A model generated the notes under the pieces. It did not search any database, was not told where the DNA came from, and saw nothing but the letters and a program-made list of their open reading frames with translations. This document shows, in pieces, positions 43,023 to 51,960 of a stretch of DNA of 64,000 nucleotides. A program made the position numbers and the translations under genes. Source of the DNA: Dickeya lacustris. Lineage in GTDB: Bacteria > Pseudomonadota > Gammaproteobacteria > Enterobacterales > Enterobacteriaceae. How positions within the stretch are numbered: the first letter of the stretch is position 1; every line of letters starts with the position of its first letter. The stretch spans positions 3,224,001 through 3,288,000 of the forward strand of contig NZ_CP114280.1 in the NCBI RefSeq assembly GCF_029635795.1, written 5' to 3'.

Positions 43023-43046
43023 TTAACCCCCGCACGGCTCACCGCG

Positions 43047-43730
43047 TTAGAGCGACGCGCCGCCGCAGATAACCAGTTGCTGGCCGGTGATGGCTGATGC
43101 CGATGGCGACAGCAGGTAGGCCACCAAATCTGCGACTTCCTGCGGCTGGATAAATCGGCCAATCGGCGGCAGTTTCGGCGGCGAGCTTTGTCTTCCCGGT
43201 TGGTTGAGCATCGGTGTTTCGGTGGCACCCGGTGCCACGATATTCACCGTGATGCCGCGTGGCGCGAGCTCTGCCGCCCAGCTTCGCACCATGCCGATCA
43301 TCGCCGATTTGGTGGCGACGTACTGGCTGCGTCCGGCGGCACCGCTGGCGGTGCGGCTGCCCAGCAGAACGATGCGCCCGCCCTGCGGCAGTTTGTTCAC
43401 CAGCCGGTCGGCCAGCACTTCCGCCACCTGAATATGCAACTGCCACAACTGCTCGCTGTCGGCGTAGGACAGCGCACCCAGTGTGGCGGCTTTCATCACC
43501 CCGGCGGCATGAATCACTGCATCGACGGCGGGCAGGCTGTCCAGCAACGCGCAGAGCGCCGGTGTATCGGTGATATCCAGCGGATAATGCGTGAAGTTCG
43601 GATGCTGATGCGCACCGGGCTGGCGCGATAGCCCAATCACTTTCCAGCCCGCTGCCAGCAGCGTGGTGGTAATGGCAGCGCCGATGCCGGAACTGCTGCC
43701 GGTGATCACCGCCTGTTTCTGTGCTGACAT
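43047..43730 (-). CDS. Short-chain dehydrogenase/reductase
   Basis: A 227-residue classical SDR. The NAD(P)-binding motif is TGSSSGIG near the N-terminus, the structural motif is HAAGV, and the catalytic Ser and Y-x-x-x-K are in LLGSRTASGAAGRSQYVATKSA. PGATETPML follows. It is the last gene of the minus-strand acid-sugar unit, five bp after the YhcH-family gene, so it probably oxidises or reduces an intermediate of that pathway. The specific substrate cannot be read from sequence. Confidence 0.85.
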   Translation of the reverse strand: MSAQKQAVITGSSSGIGAAITTTLLAAGWKVIGLSRQPGAHQHPNFTHYPLDITDTPALCALLDSLPAVDAVIHAAGVMKAATLGALSYADSEQLWQLHIQVAEVLADRLVNKLPQGGRIVLLGSRTASGAAGRSQYVATKSAMIGMVRSWAAELAPRGITVNIVAPGATETPMLNQPGRQSSPPKLPPIGRFIQPQEVADLVAYLLSPSASAITGQQLVICGGASL

Positions 43731-43735
43731 ACGGC

Positions 43736-44209
43736 TTACCCCTGCGTGTTCAGTAATTCAACCGGTACTTTGAACACCGCTTTTTTCACTGGCGCGGGTT
43801 GGTCGTTGATGGCGCACAGCGCCTGATGCGGTTCGCCGGGATAGAAGGTGACGAAATCCCCGGCGGAGAGCCGAATGGCGTGCGGCACCTGCGGCTTATC
43901 CAGAATAAACAGATCCGGTTTGCGCTCGGTGGCGGCGCGATCGCCTGCGTCATTCAGGTCGTAGCCGATGATCTCTTCGCCTGCCAGAATCAACTGAATA
44001 TCGAGAAAACGGCGGTGGAATTCGGTATGGCGTTCGGCTTTCGGCGCAGTCGATACCGTGCCGATAGAGTAAAACCAGTCAACGCCTTCGGGCTGGTATT
44101 TGCCTTCCCGCAAGGCGTTTAGCTGTGTGAGCGTGAAGCCGGACAGAATACGAAGCAGTGGTTCAGGCAACGTTGCCAGCGGCAGATGATTCAGATTACC
44201 TGCGATCAT
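43736..44209 (-). CDS. YhcH/YjgK/YiaL family protein
   Basis: A 157-residue member of the YhcH/EbgC family (DUF386, cupin-like). The start is the ATG at 44209, preceded by AAGGAACC on the coding strand; the frame runs further upstream through hairpin DNA but has no family similarity there. Family blocks include HTEFHRRFLDIQLILAGEEIIGY, SAGDFVTFYPGEPHQ and VKKAVFKVPV. In E. coli the relative NanQ speeds sugar-anomer interconversion in the sialic acid operon, so a mutarotase-like role is plausible here. Confidence 0.85.
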   Translation of the reverse strand: MIAGNLNHLPLATLPEPLLRILSGFTLTQLNALREGKYQPEGVDWFYSIGTVSTAPKAERHTEFHRRFLDIQLILAGEEIIGYDLNDAGDRAATERKPDLFILDKPQVPHAIRLSAGDFVTFYPGEPHQALCAINDQPAPVKKAVFKVPVELLNTQG

Positions 44210-44284
44210 TAGCGGTTCCTTAGCAAGTAGTGAGCAAATTGAAGGGAGGCGGCGAGAGTCTCCCTGAACGGGAATGAACCGTGC

Positions 44285-44362
44285 GGCTACCCGCGCCATT
44301 TTGTCGGCAACGGGCCAACAAGGTGTGGGTAGCCACTGATTACCTCCCCGGCAACGGGGAGG
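44285..44362 (-). promoter_or_regulatory. Two intercistronic hairpins
   Basis: GGCTACCC (44285-44292) pairs with GGGTAGCC (44327-44334), with further complementary bases inside. CCTCCCCG (44343-44350) pairs with CGGGGAGG (44355-44362) around a four-base loop. Both lie between the propeller gene and the YhcH-family gene in the minus-strand transcript. No U-tract follows, so processing or differential stability is more likely than termination. Confidence 0.6.
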
Positions 44363-44376
44363 GGCGGGGAGCGGTA

Positions 44377-45552
44377 TTAGCCTTTGACCCACGCCTCGCT
44401 GACGCAGACGTACTTAATCGCCTGGCGGAAGTAGGTAAACGCGATGTGCAGTTTGCCGTCCGGCCCCTGTTTGATGCTGGGGTAGGAGAACTCGCGGTTA
44501 CGCTTATCCGTCGAGTTATTGGTCATGCAGTAACCGTCACCCACTTCCAGATTGCGCTGCCACGGCCAGGTTTTACCGCCGTCTTCGGAAATCGCCAGCG
44601 TCATCGGCGCGCGCGGTGCGCCCCAGAAGGCGCTGCGTCCGGCGGTGATTTCCGGCATTTTGGCCTCGCTCTCTTCTTCATCTTCGATTTCGTCATACAG
44701 CGACAGGCGGCGTTCGGTCGCGCCGTCGGCATTCATGGCGTTAAACACCAGTGCCAGATGGCCGTTATCGAGCGTCGTCACCTGAATCGACGAGTTGTTG
44801 TTAGGCAGCGTGGTCGCCTCCGGCTCTGACCAGGTTTCCCCGCCGTCGGTGGAGTGGCTGCGGTAGATGAAATCGGCCCAGCGGCTACGGAACAGCGCCA
44901 GCAGGGTGCCGTCTTTGAGCAGGGTGATGTTCATGTGTACACAGCCGGTGCTGTTCGGCACCACCGATTCACGCCAGGTTTGCCCCTGATCGCTTGAGAT
45001 TTTCACCGCGCTGATATCATCGTTGCCGACCCATTTTTCACCCGGCTGGATGCGGCAGTAGAACACCGGCAGCAGCCAGTCGCCGTTGGGCAGCACGGTA
45101 ATCGGCTGGCGGATAAAGGTGCCGGGCTGCTCCAGCAGCGTGCCAATCTCACCCCAGGTCTCGCCTTGATCCTGCGACTGGCGGTAACGCACGATGGCGG
45201 TGTCCTGATTGCCGGATTTCTGTGCGGTGTACAGTAACCACAGTACGCCGTCCGGTGCCAGAAACAGCACCGGGTTCTGTTCGGAGCGAGTCGGGTCGTC
45301 GGAGAGCTTGACGGCAGGTGTCCATTGGTTGCTGCCGTTGACCAGTCGCGACAGGTAAATCGAGATGTCCGACACCCCTTCCTGCGTGCCGCCGAACCAG
45401 ACGCACAGCACATCGCCGTTAGGCAGATGCAGCAGGTTAGACGCATGGTTCTGCGGACATTCTGACGGAATGTAGGCATCAAGACGTTGGTTGTCAGCAT
45501 CAGCCGGGCGCACCAGGCCGTCGCGTTCGATGGTAATGGTTTCGGTCGTCAT
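44377..45552 (-). CDS. Asp-box beta-propeller protein (sialidase-like, BNR_2 type)
   Basis: A 391-residue protein with four Asp-box repeats (SQDQGETW, SSDQGQTW, STDGGETW, SEDGGKTW) and the block VCVWFGGTQEGVSDISIYL, as in the sialidase-like superfamily. There is no signal peptide, so it is cytoplasmic. The FRIP motif typical of GH33 sialidases is absent from the N-terminus. It could be a glycosidase or lyase acting on an imported glycoside; related propeller folds include several non-sialidase enzymes. It sits between the symporter and the YhcH gene (6 bp from the symporter), so it should act on the imported substrate. Family is clear, function is not. Confidence 0.8.
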   Translation of the reverse strand: MTTETITIERDGLVRPADADNQRLDAYIPSECPQNHASNLLHLPNGDVLCVWFGGTQEGVSDISIYLSRLVNGSNQWTPAVKLSDDPTRSEQNPVLFLAPDGVLWLLYTAQKSGNQDTAIVRYRQSQDQGETWGEIGTLLEQPGTFIRQPITVLPNGDWLLPVFYCRIQPGEKWVGNDDISAVKISSDQGQTWRESVVPNSTGCVHMNITLLKDGTLLALFRSRWADFIYRSHSTDGGETWSEPEATTLPNNNSSIQVTTLDNGHLALVFNAMNADGATERRLSLYDEIEDEEESEAKMPEITAGRSAFWGAPRAPMTLAISEDGGKTWPWQRNLEVGDGYCMTNNSTDKRNREFSYPSIKQGPDGKLHIAFTYFRQAIKYVCVSEAWVKG

Positions 45553-45558
45553 GACTAC

Positions 45559-46980
45559 TTAGGCTCCAGAGTGGGGGACGGATGGTTCAGTTTTTTGTCC
45601 GGCTTTGGCGGCTTTGTTGGGGATCAGGCGGTCAATCGCCATCACCACCGCCGGTGTTGCCAGGGCAATGTACATATTGTCGATGCCAAATGGGTTGCCC
45701 ATGATGTACCACACGGATGTCACCACACACGACAAAATCAAACCGGCGTTGACGCCACGGGAACTGCTAAAGAACGGCAGGTAGAAGGCAACCATTGCCA
45801 CCACGGAAATCGACAGGCGAATGGCACGGGTGAAGAACGACAGTTTCAGCACTTCCGGCACCAGCAGCACGAACACCAGCGGCAGGAAACCGATGATGAG
45901 CGAGAACACGCGCGTCATCTTGAACTCTTTTTCTGGCGTCGGTTTGCAGTACGGCACGTAGAAATCTTTCACGATAAGAGATGCAATCGCCAGTGCAACG
46001 GTACTCACGCTGATGAAGATAGAGGCGACCAGCGACGTCGTCACCAGGCCTGCCAGCCACGGATTCATGTCCTGCAGGAAGATGGGCAGCGCGTACAGGC
46101 TCTTGATTTCCGGGTGGACGAATTTAGCCGCAACACCGATGATGGCAATCGCAATGGCAATCGGCATACAGAACAGGAACGCAATCCAGGTCGCCCGTTT
46201 GGCAGATTTCTCATCTTTGGTGGAGGCAATAGCCTGAATCACAAACTGGGTACAGAAAATCGAGCCGATAGTCCCGATAAGCCATGCGCCGATGGTGCTG
46301 GCACCGATGCTGCCGTCCCATGTCCAGTAGAATTCCGGCATCTTCTCGACCATCGGCGTGATGCCGCCAGTCATTTTCAGCGCCACGTACAGAATAATCA
46401 TCACGCCAACGTATTTCAGGCCGCTGTGGATAAGCGTGACGTAAGCAACGCCTTTGATGCCGCCGAAGTAGAAATAGAAGGTACTGACGATAGCGGTAAT
46501 CAGTGCCGCCACCGGCAGACTGACTTTCAGCACGGTGGAGATGGCCGCCGCGCCGCTGACGTAGTTACCGACGTTCACCAGCAACAGCGCGTAGATCATG
46601 ATGATGGAGATAATGTTCTTGGTGGTGTTGCCATAACGTTCGGCAATCGCCCCGGAAATGGTGATTTTCCCGGTGTTATAAATCTTTTTCACCAGAATCA
46701 TGCCAAACAGCAGGAAACCGATGGCGGCGCCAATCACCGACCAGGAGGCGGCGATACCGCTTTCAAAGGCGGCCTGCGAGGTGCCGACGGTCGATTTCGC
46801 GCCGATAAATTCGGTCATCAACAGCACGCCGACGATAAACGCGGGCAGCGCGCGTGAGCCTTCCATGAATTCTGCGTTGGAGTTACTGCGCAGGCGCAGC
46901 GTCAGCCAGGAGGTAAGGGCAATATAGACAACAATTATCCCGATGATGATAAGTGTGTCTGTCAGATCAAAATGGTTCAT
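45559..46980 (-). CDS. Sodium:solute symporter (SSS family)
   Basis: A 473-residue inner-membrane transporter with about thirteen hydrophobic segments. SSS features include RALPAFIVGVLLMTEFIGAKSTVG near TM2, GAIAERYGNTTKN and the core block GIKGVAYVTLIHSGLKYVGVM. It lies between the DapA-family gene and the propeller gene in one transcript and is the only transporter in this unit, so it presumably imports the pathway substrate with Na+. The substrate is unassigned; relatives carry sugars, sugar acids and sialic acids. Confidence 0.9.
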   Translation of the reverse strand: MNHFDLTDTLIIIGIIVVYIALTSWLTLRLRSNSNAEFMEGSRALPAFIVGVLLMTEFIGAKSTVGTSQAAFESGIAASWSVIGAAIGFLLFGMILVKKIYNTGKITISGAIAERYGNTTKNIISIIMIYALLLVNVGNYVSGAAAISTVLKVSLPVAALITAIVSTFYFYFGGIKGVAYVTLIHSGLKYVGVMIILYVALKMTGGITPMVEKMPEFYWTWDGSIGASTIGAWLIGTIGSIFCTQFVIQAIASTKDEKSAKRATWIAFLFCMPIAIAIAIIGVAAKFVHPEIKSLYALPIFLQDMNPWLAGLVTTSLVASIFISVSTVALAIASLIVKDFYVPYCKPTPEKEFKMTRVFSLIIGFLPLVFVLLVPEVLKLSFFTRAIRLSISVVAMVAFYLPFFSSSRGVNAGLILSCVVTSVWYIMGNPFGIDNMYIALATPAVVMAIDRLIPNKAAKAGQKTEPSVPHSGA

Positions 46981-47017
46981 GGTTTTCGATCCTGTAGGAG
47001 TAAGGGTAAGCGTTCAT

Positions 47018-47902
47018 TCACTCAGCGAACGGTTGAATAATCTGACGAATAGTGTCTTCATCCTGGGCAGAGAACTGGATGGGATAGCGGCTGACGCCGA
47101 CGTCCTGCCCCATCAGTACCAACGCCTTTTTCACCACCGCAGGTGAGAACGCAACGGCATAAAGCGTTTTGCGCAGCTCGCTCACCTGCTCCTGCGCCTG
47201 ACGGGAGCCTTCGATGTCACCGGCGTGGAAACGGTGCCAGATTTCGCTAATGGCGCGTGGCGCAACGTTGGCAAGACCAGAAATACAGGCGGAGCAGCCG
47301 TCAACGAAGCCTTGATGAATCAGTGAGTCCGGGCCGTTGAGCACATCGCAGCCCGGCATATCTTTTACCGCGCTCAGGAAACCGCTCAGGCTCTCGTAAC
47401 TACCGGCGCTGTCTTTGATGCCAATAATGTTCGGGTGCTCGGCCAGTACGCGCACCGTTTCCGGTTGCAGCGTATTGCCGGTACGGGCCGGAATGTTGTA
47501 CATGAACACCGGTACCGGCAGCGCGTCTGCCACTTCCCGGTAATGGGCAATCAGCTCACTTTGCTTGAGCGGCACGAAATACGGCGTAATCACGGAAACG
47601 GCATCCACGCCCAGTGCGGCGATGCGTTTGCCGAGCTTGATGGTTTCACGGGTCGAAATTTCACCGATATGTGCCACGACGGGCACTTTTCCGGCGGCTT
47701 CGTCCACGCAGGTTTCGGTGACGGCTACTTTCTCGTCGGTGTGCAACACAAAGAATTCACCGTTGGTGCCGTTACAGAAAATGCCGTTGCCGTAGCGCAT
47801 CTGGCGTTGAACCTGCTGGCGCAGGGCGGTGGGGCTGAATTCCCCCTGATGGTCAAAGGGCGTGACGATCGCGGTCAGAACGCCTTTAATTGGTTTACTC
47901 AT
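47018..47902 (-). CDS. DapA-family (dihydrodipicolinate synthase / N-acetylneuraminate lyase superfamily) protein
   Basis: A 294-residue class I aldolase-fold enzyme. The Schiff-base lysine is in NIIGIKDSAGSYE, the catalytic tyrosine in PVPVFMYNIPARTG, and the substrate loop in FCNGTNGEFFVL (the GTTGE position). Members act as lysine-biosynthetic DapA, sialic acid lyase, or 2-keto-3-deoxy sugar acid aldolases and dehydratases. Context with a symporter, dehydrogenases and acid-sugar kinase argues for a catabolic 2-keto-3-deoxy acid aldolase or dehydratase rather than DapA. Confidence 0.87.
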   Translation of the reverse strand: MSKPIKGVLTAIVTPFDHQGEFSPTALRQQVQRQMRYGNGIFCNGTNGEFFVLHTDEKVAVTETCVDEAAGKVPVVAHIGEISTRETIKLGKRIAALGVDAVSVITPYFVPLKQSELIAHYREVADALPVPVFMYNIPARTGNTLQPETVRVLAEHPNIIGIKDSAGSYESLSGFLSAVKDMPGCDVLNGPDSLIHQGFVDGCSACISGLANVAPRAISEIWHRFHAGDIEGSRQAQEQVSELRKTLYAVAFSPAVVKKALVLMGQDVGVSRYPIQFSAQDEDTIRQIIQPFAE

Positions 47903-47930
47903 TGTTATGCCTCGTTATTCATCAACCGTT

Positions 47931-48059
47931 ATATACCCGTCATACCTCACGTTGCCGGCGTGTTGACTGCGTTCGCTCACCCGAATCACGTACCGAAGTA
48001 AGCTCATCGGGGTTCACTCTCTCGTCGCCTTCCTGCCACTCGAATTATTTGGGGTATAT
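47931..48059. repeat. Palindromic enterobacterial-type repeat, copy 2
   Basis: About 129 bp with ends like copy 1: ATATACCCGTCATACCTCACG on one side and CGAATTATTTGGGGTATAT on the other, in inverted orientation. The middle differs from copy 1. It lies between the Fe-ADH gene and the DapA-family gene and could separate their expression. Confidence 0.78.
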
Positions 48060-48121
48060 GTCAACTGTTATGTAGCAAAATCGTTGTTCACTAACCTGCT
48101 GTGCGTCCCTGGAAAAGCGCA

Positions 48122-49258
48122 TTAAAACAGGCTTGAGTAGATGGCGTGTACATCGTCGGCGCGTACTGTCGTTGGGACATTCTTCATCAAGCGTTGCACC
48201 TGTAACGCCGAGTCCACCAGGTAGGGCAAATCATCCCGGCTAATGCCCAATTGTTGCAGCGATGACGGCAGATTCAGTCGTTTCACCAGCGCGGTGAAGT
48301 AATCCACCAGCGCAGCGGCTTTCTGCTCAGTGGAAAGCGACTGGTTGGCGTCTGGCAGCAGGTCATAAGCCTGAGCGAATTTTTCTGCTGCGGCATGTTG
48401 CACAAAACGCATACACGGTGCCAATAAAATGGCGTTCGCCACCCCGTGTGGAATGTGGTATTTGCCGCCCAACGGGTAAGACATGGCATGCACCAGATGG
48501 GTGCCCGCATGGGCGATGGCCGCGCCACCGTAATAAGACGCCCACAGCATATTCAAGCGCGCTTCCAGATTGCCCGGCTCATTGACGGCTGTTTCGATGT
48601 TGGCGAACAGTTTCTTCATGCCGATTAAGGCATAGTTATCCGCTACCGGGTTGGCGATGGTGGCCGTGAAACACTCAATCAGGTGACAGAGCGCATCAAT
48701 GCCGGTTGAGGCGGCGATGTGCGCTGGCATGCTGGTGGTCAGTTCAGGGATCAGCGCCACATAATCCGGCAGCATCACCGGGGTGATAATGCCCACTTTG
48801 GTTTCTTTTTCCGGGATAGCCAGAATCGCGTTGGGCGTGGCTTCGGAACCGGTGCCCGCTGTTGTTGGGATCAGCAACGAAGTGGTGCGACGCGTCGGTT
48901 TGCGGCCTTCCAGCAGGCTATCAAGCGTGATGCCTTCTTCGCCAGAGCACAGCAGCGACAGCAGTTTGGCGACGTCCAGTACGCTACCACCGCCGACGCC
49001 TATCACCAGATCAGGCTGGGTGGCAGGCAATTGCTGCAAGACTGCCGCCACATCATGCTGGCTCGGCTCTGCCGGTACGTTATCAATGACCGAAAGCTGC
49101 GGCACGTGCGTTTTCAACTGGGCCATCAGGGTCTGCACGCCCGTTAAACCGACAATATTCTTGTCCGTGACCAGCAGGACATGCTGCTTGTCGCGCAGCA
49201 GGTAACTGAGATCCAACAGTGCCTGATAACCGCTGATAAGAGTGCTGTTGATATTCAT
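48122..49258 (-). CDS. Iron-containing alcohol dehydrogenase
   Basis: A 378-residue type III alcohol dehydrogenase. NAD-binding GVGGGSVLDVAKLLSLL and PTTAGTGSEATPNAIL are present, with metal ligands in DALCHLIECF and HLVHAMSYPLGGKYHIPHG. It is the first gene of the minus-strand unit and starts 221 bp from the divergent DUF1537 kinase. The likely role is oxidation or reduction of an aldehyde/alcohol intermediate of the acid-sugar pathway; substrate unknown. Confidence 0.9.
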   Translation of the reverse strand: MNINSTLISGYQALLDLSYLLRDKQHVLLVTDKNIVGLTGVQTLMAQLKTHVPQLSVIDNVPAEPSQHDVAAVLQQLPATQPDLVIGVGGGSVLDVAKLLSLLCSGEEGITLDSLLEGRKPTRRTTSLLIPTTAGTGSEATPNAILAIPEKETKVGIITPVMLPDYVALIPELTTSMPAHIAASTGIDALCHLIECFTATIANPVADNYALIGMKKLFANIETAVNEPGNLEARLNMLWASYYGGAAIAHAGTHLVHAMSYPLGGKYHIPHGVANAILLAPCMRFVQHAAAEKFAQAYDLLPDANQSLSTEQKAAALVDYFTALVKRLNLPSSLQQLGISRDDLPYLVDSALQVQRLMKNVPTTVRADDVHAIYSSLF

Positions 49259-49310
49259 ACGATGACCTTGTCTTCTCGCCTTTTCACTGCGATGTCAGTG
49301 AGATATGAGT

Positions 49311-49353
49311 GATTTATTTCAATCACATCTTGTGTTTGTGATGGAAATAAATC
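49311..49353. promoter_or_regulatory. 43-bp inverted repeat in the divergent control region
   Basis: GATTTATTTC-A-ATCACA on the left mirrors TGTGAT-G-GAAATAAATC on the right, around an 11-base centre. It lies 53 bp before the Fe-ADH start in the 221-bp gap between divergent operons. The symmetry suggests an operator, possibly for the DeoR-type regulator at 52107-52880. Confidence 0.55.
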
Positions 49354-49401
49354 GTTTTTTCGCATTGTGTGGCTAATTTATAGGTGAAATTGGTTTTGAA
49401 T

Positions 49402-49423
49402 AATTTGATATTGCTCACATATA
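49402..49423. promoter_or_regulatory. CRP-like site upstream of the DUF1537 kinase
   Basis: TTTGA-N6-TCACA (49404-49419) matches the CRP core TGTGA-N6-TCACA with one mismatch and has A/T-rich flanks. It is 60 bp before the kinase ATG, a usual place for activation of a catabolic operon. Confidence 0.5.
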
Positions 49424-49479
49424 ATCAAACGTGATTCAATATAATCAATTTAAGGTTGTCGAACAGAGGGAGAGCGGGC

Positions 49480-50781
49480 ATGTCAGACCGGCGTGAACTG
49501 GCCAACGTACGTGAACTGGCCAACGTATTAGTGGTGGCAGATGATTTTACCGGCGCGAATGATGCCGGCGTTGGGCTGGCGCGCAAAGGGGCGCACGTGA
49601 GCGTGCTGTTTGATGTGCTGCATATGCATAACGCGCCAGCGGGCGATGCATGGGTTGTCAACACGGATAGCCGGGCGTTATCGGCCCGGCTAGCGGCAGA
49701 ACGAACCACGCAGGCGGTATCGGCATGGCGGCAACGGGAGGCTGGCGGCTGGATTATCAAAAAGATCGACTCCACGTTACGCGGCAATCCCGGTGCAGAA
49801 ATTGACGCTGCCTTGACTGCCGCCGGGCTGTCGCTGGCGCTGGTGGCTCCCGCCGCGCCGACGCTTGGCCGCATTACCCGCGATGGCCAGGTGTGGGTAT
49901 ACGGTAAGTTGCTGACCGACACCGAATTCGCCAGCGATCCGAAAACGCCGGTACGCTCGGCGTGCGTGGGGGAGCGGCTGGCCGAGCAGACGCCGCTTGC
50001 TCAGGCGCGGCTGTCTTTGCGCGAGGTGCGCGACCAGCAGCTTGCCGCGCGCCTGCAACAGCTCTGCGATAGCGGCGTGCGCCTGGTGGTGCTGGATGCC
50101 GAGTCGCAACAGGATCTCGACGCGATTGTACGCGCTGCCGCCCAATTGCCGGAAAAACCGCTGTTGGCGGGCTCCGCCGGGATGAGTGATGCGCTGGCGC
50201 GGCAGTTGACGCTGCGGTCCCCGTGCCGGGCGCTGCTGGCGGTCGTCGGTTCGATGAGCGAAATCGCTCAATTACAGATTCAGGCTGCCAGCCAGCGTGC
50301 GGATGTCACGCTGCTGGAGGTGGATATCGACAGCGTATTGGCGGGGGATGAGGGCATAGCGCAAACCGTCGCGCAGGCAACGGCCTCATTAAGCCACGGT
50401 CAGCACTGCATCGTGCGTACCTGCCATAACAACAATCAGCGGTTTGAGGTAGAGCGCTTATGTCAGCGCCACGGCATGAACCGTCAGCAATTGGGGGATG
50501 CCATTAGTCAACGGCTGGGTGAACTGACGCGGCAGATAGTGCAGCGCCAGCGACCGGGCGGGCTCTATTTATCGGGCGGGGATATTGCGATAGCGGCAGC
50601 CAATGCGCTGCACGCCAACGGATTTCGCATTCTGGGGCAAATTGCCGGTTGCGTTCCCTGGGGACGCCTGCAAGACAGCCTGGCAGGAGATATCCCTGTG
50701 ATGACGAAAGCGGGCGGGTTTGGCGATGACGCCACCCTGCTACATGTTTTGCGTTTTATTGAGGAGAGTGCGTGTGAGTAA
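49480..50781 (+). CDS. Four-carbon acid sugar kinase (DUF1537 family)
   Basis: A 433-residue kinase of the DUF1537 family, which phosphorylates four-carbon acid sugars such as D-threonate or D-erythronate. The start at ATG 49480 follows GAGGGAGAG. Motifs are [21 protein letters not shown] near the N-terminus, [51 protein letters not shown] and the C-terminal [12 protein letters not shown] and [15 protein letters not shown]. It overlaps pdxA2 by eight bases. Pairing with PdxA2 is the known arrangement for D-threonate/D-erythronate breakdown; which acid is used here is not decided. Confidence 0.88.
   Translation: MSDRRELANVRELANVLVVADDFTGANDAGVGLARKGAHVSVLFDVLHMHNAPAGDAWVVNTDSRALSARLAAERTTQAVSAWRQREAGGWIIKKIDSTLRGNPGAEIDAALTAAGLSLALVAPAAPTLGRITRDGQVWVYGKLLTDTEFASDPKTPVRSACVGERLAEQTPLAQARLSLREVRDQQLAARLQQLCDSGVRLVVLDAESQQDLDAIVRAAAQLPEKPLLAGSAGMSDALARQLTLRSPCRALLAVVGSMSEIAQLQIQAASQRADVTLLEVDIDSVLAGDEGIAQTVAQATASLSHGQHCIVRTCHNNNQRFEVERLCQRHGMNRQQLGDAISQRLGELTRQIVQRQRPGGLYLSGGDIAIAAANALHANGFRILGQIAGCVPWGRLQDSLAGDIPVMTKAGGFGDDATLLHVLRFIEESACE
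49492..49527 (+). repeat. 18-bp perfect tandem duplication in the kinase N-terminus
   Basis: CGTGAACTGGCCAACGTA occurs twice in direct succession, in frame, giving [12 protein letters not shown]. It extends the N-terminus by six residues before the core [11 protein letters not shown]. Confidence 0.9.
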
Positions 50782-51754
50782 AATTATTGCGGTAACAATG
50801 GGCGACCCGGCAGGCATTGGCCCTGAAATCATCATTAAGGCGCTGGCTGAAGGTGAGTTATCTGGCGCATCGGCAGTGGTGGTGGGCTGCGTACAGACGC
50901 TGCGCCGTATTCTGGCATTAGGCGTAGTGCCGCAGGTGGAGCTCAATGAAATTGCGCGTCCTGCCGATGCGCGTTTCGCGCCCGGCGTGATTAACGTGAT
51001 TGATGAGCCGCTGGCCGATCCTGACAACCTCAAGCAAGGGGTGGTACAGGCGCAGGCGGGCGATTTGGCCTATCGCTGCGTGAAACGTGCGACTGAGCTG
51101 GCGATGGCGGGTGAAGTCCATGCCATTGCCACCGCACCGCTCAATAAAGAAGCGCTGCACTCCGCCGGGCATCTCTATCCGGGGCATACCGAGTTGCTGG
51201 CGAAGCTGACCAACAGCCGCGATTACGCCATGGTGCTCTATACCGACAAACTCAAAGTGATTCACGTCACCACCCATATTGCGTTGCGTAAATTCCTGGA
51301 CACGCTGAACCGCGATCGGGTGGAAACCGTGATTGCCATGGCCGATACCTTCCTCAAACGTGTCGGCTATCAGGCTCCGCGCATTGCGGTTGCCGGGGTG
51401 AACCCGCATGCCGGTGAGAACGGTTTGTTTGGCGATGAGGAAATCAAGATTGTCGGCCCGTCCATCGAGGCGATGAAAGCCAAAGGTATCGATGCCTACG
51501 GCCCGTGCCCGCCGGACACCGTTTACCTACAGGCTTATGAAGGTCAATACGACATGGTGGTGGCGATGTATCACGATCAAGGACACATTCCGCTGAAGCT
51601 ATTGGGCTTCTATGATGGCGTGAATATCACGGCCGGGCTGCCGTTTATTCGCACCTCAGCCGATCACGGCACGGCCTTTGATATCGCCTGGACAGGTAAA
51701 GCGAAGCCTGAGAGTATGGCCGTTTCGATTAAACTGGCGATGCAATTAGCCTGA
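50774..51754 (+). CDS. pdxA2: 4-hydroxythreonine-4-phosphate dehydrogenase paralogue, PdxA2 type
   Basis: A 326-residue PdxA-family enzyme. The start is the GTG giving [20 protein letters not shown], overlapping the kinase end. Metal-binding and active-site blocks are [35 protein letters not shown] and [15 protein letters not shown]. PdxA2 proteins oxidise and decarboxylate the 4-phospho acid made by DUF1537 kinases, giving dihydroxyacetone phosphate and CO2. The overlap with the kinase supports this role over pyridoxine synthesis. Confidence 0.88.
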   Translation: MSKIIAVTMGDPAGIGPEIIIKALAEGELSGASAVVVGCVQTLRRILALGVVPQVELNEIARPADARFAPGVINVIDEPLADPDNLKQGVVQAQAGDLAYRCVKRATELAMAGEVHAIATAPLNKEALHSAGHLYPGHTELLAKLTNSRDYAMVLYTDKLKVIHVTTHIALRKFLDTLNRDRVETVIAMADTFLKRVGYQAPRIAVAGVNPHAGENGLFGDEEIKIVGPSIEAMKAKGIDAYGPCPPDTVYLQAYEGQYDMVVAMYHDQGHIPLKLLGFYDGVNITAGLPFIRTSADHGTAFDIAWTGKAKPESMAVSIKLAMQLA

Positions 51755-51812
51755 TAACAAACAAGCCTGATAACAAACAAGCCTGATAACGAACGAGCCT
51801 GATAGCGAGCGC
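51749..51812. repeat. 16-bp tandem repeat, four copies, spanning the pdxA2 stop
   Basis: GCCTGATAACAAACAA occurs at 51749 and 51765, then degenerate copies at 51781 and 51797. The first copy contains the pdxA2 stop codon. Confidence 0.92.
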
Positions 51813-51873
51813 TGACAGCGCGGGGCGTTTGTCGGCAAACGCGCTTATCCGGCCAGTGTCAGACGGTAGTGAC

Positions 51874-51914
51874 GCCTGCCTCGTCGCCTTTTTGTGAAGG
51901 CAAAAGAGGCAGGC
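51874..51914 (+). terminator. Hairpin downstream of pdxA2
   Basis: GCCTGCCTC (51874-51882) pairs with GAGGCAGGC (51906-51914), with an inner stem GCCTT/AAGGC. It ends the kinase-pdxA2 unit; only a short T-rich stretch lies inside the structure. Confidence 0.6.
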
Positions 51915-51960
51915 TTGATGCCTGATATGGCATAATCCTCCCCTGTCAGCCGTGAAAGGC

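Noticed and set aside
45487..46857. 456-codon open frame on the + strand opposite the symporter.
   Set aside because: It is rich in His, Asp, Gln and Arg with no fold-like pattern and lies wholly antisense to a clear transporter gene.
43047..49258. Sialic acid (nan) catabolic cluster: sialidase-like protein, NanQ-like YhcH, DapA/NanA-like enzyme and symporter together.
   Set aside because: No NanK, NanE or NagA/B is nearby, the propeller lacks FRIP and a signal peptide, and the divergent genes (DUF1537 kinase, PdxA2) point to acid-sugar breakdown.
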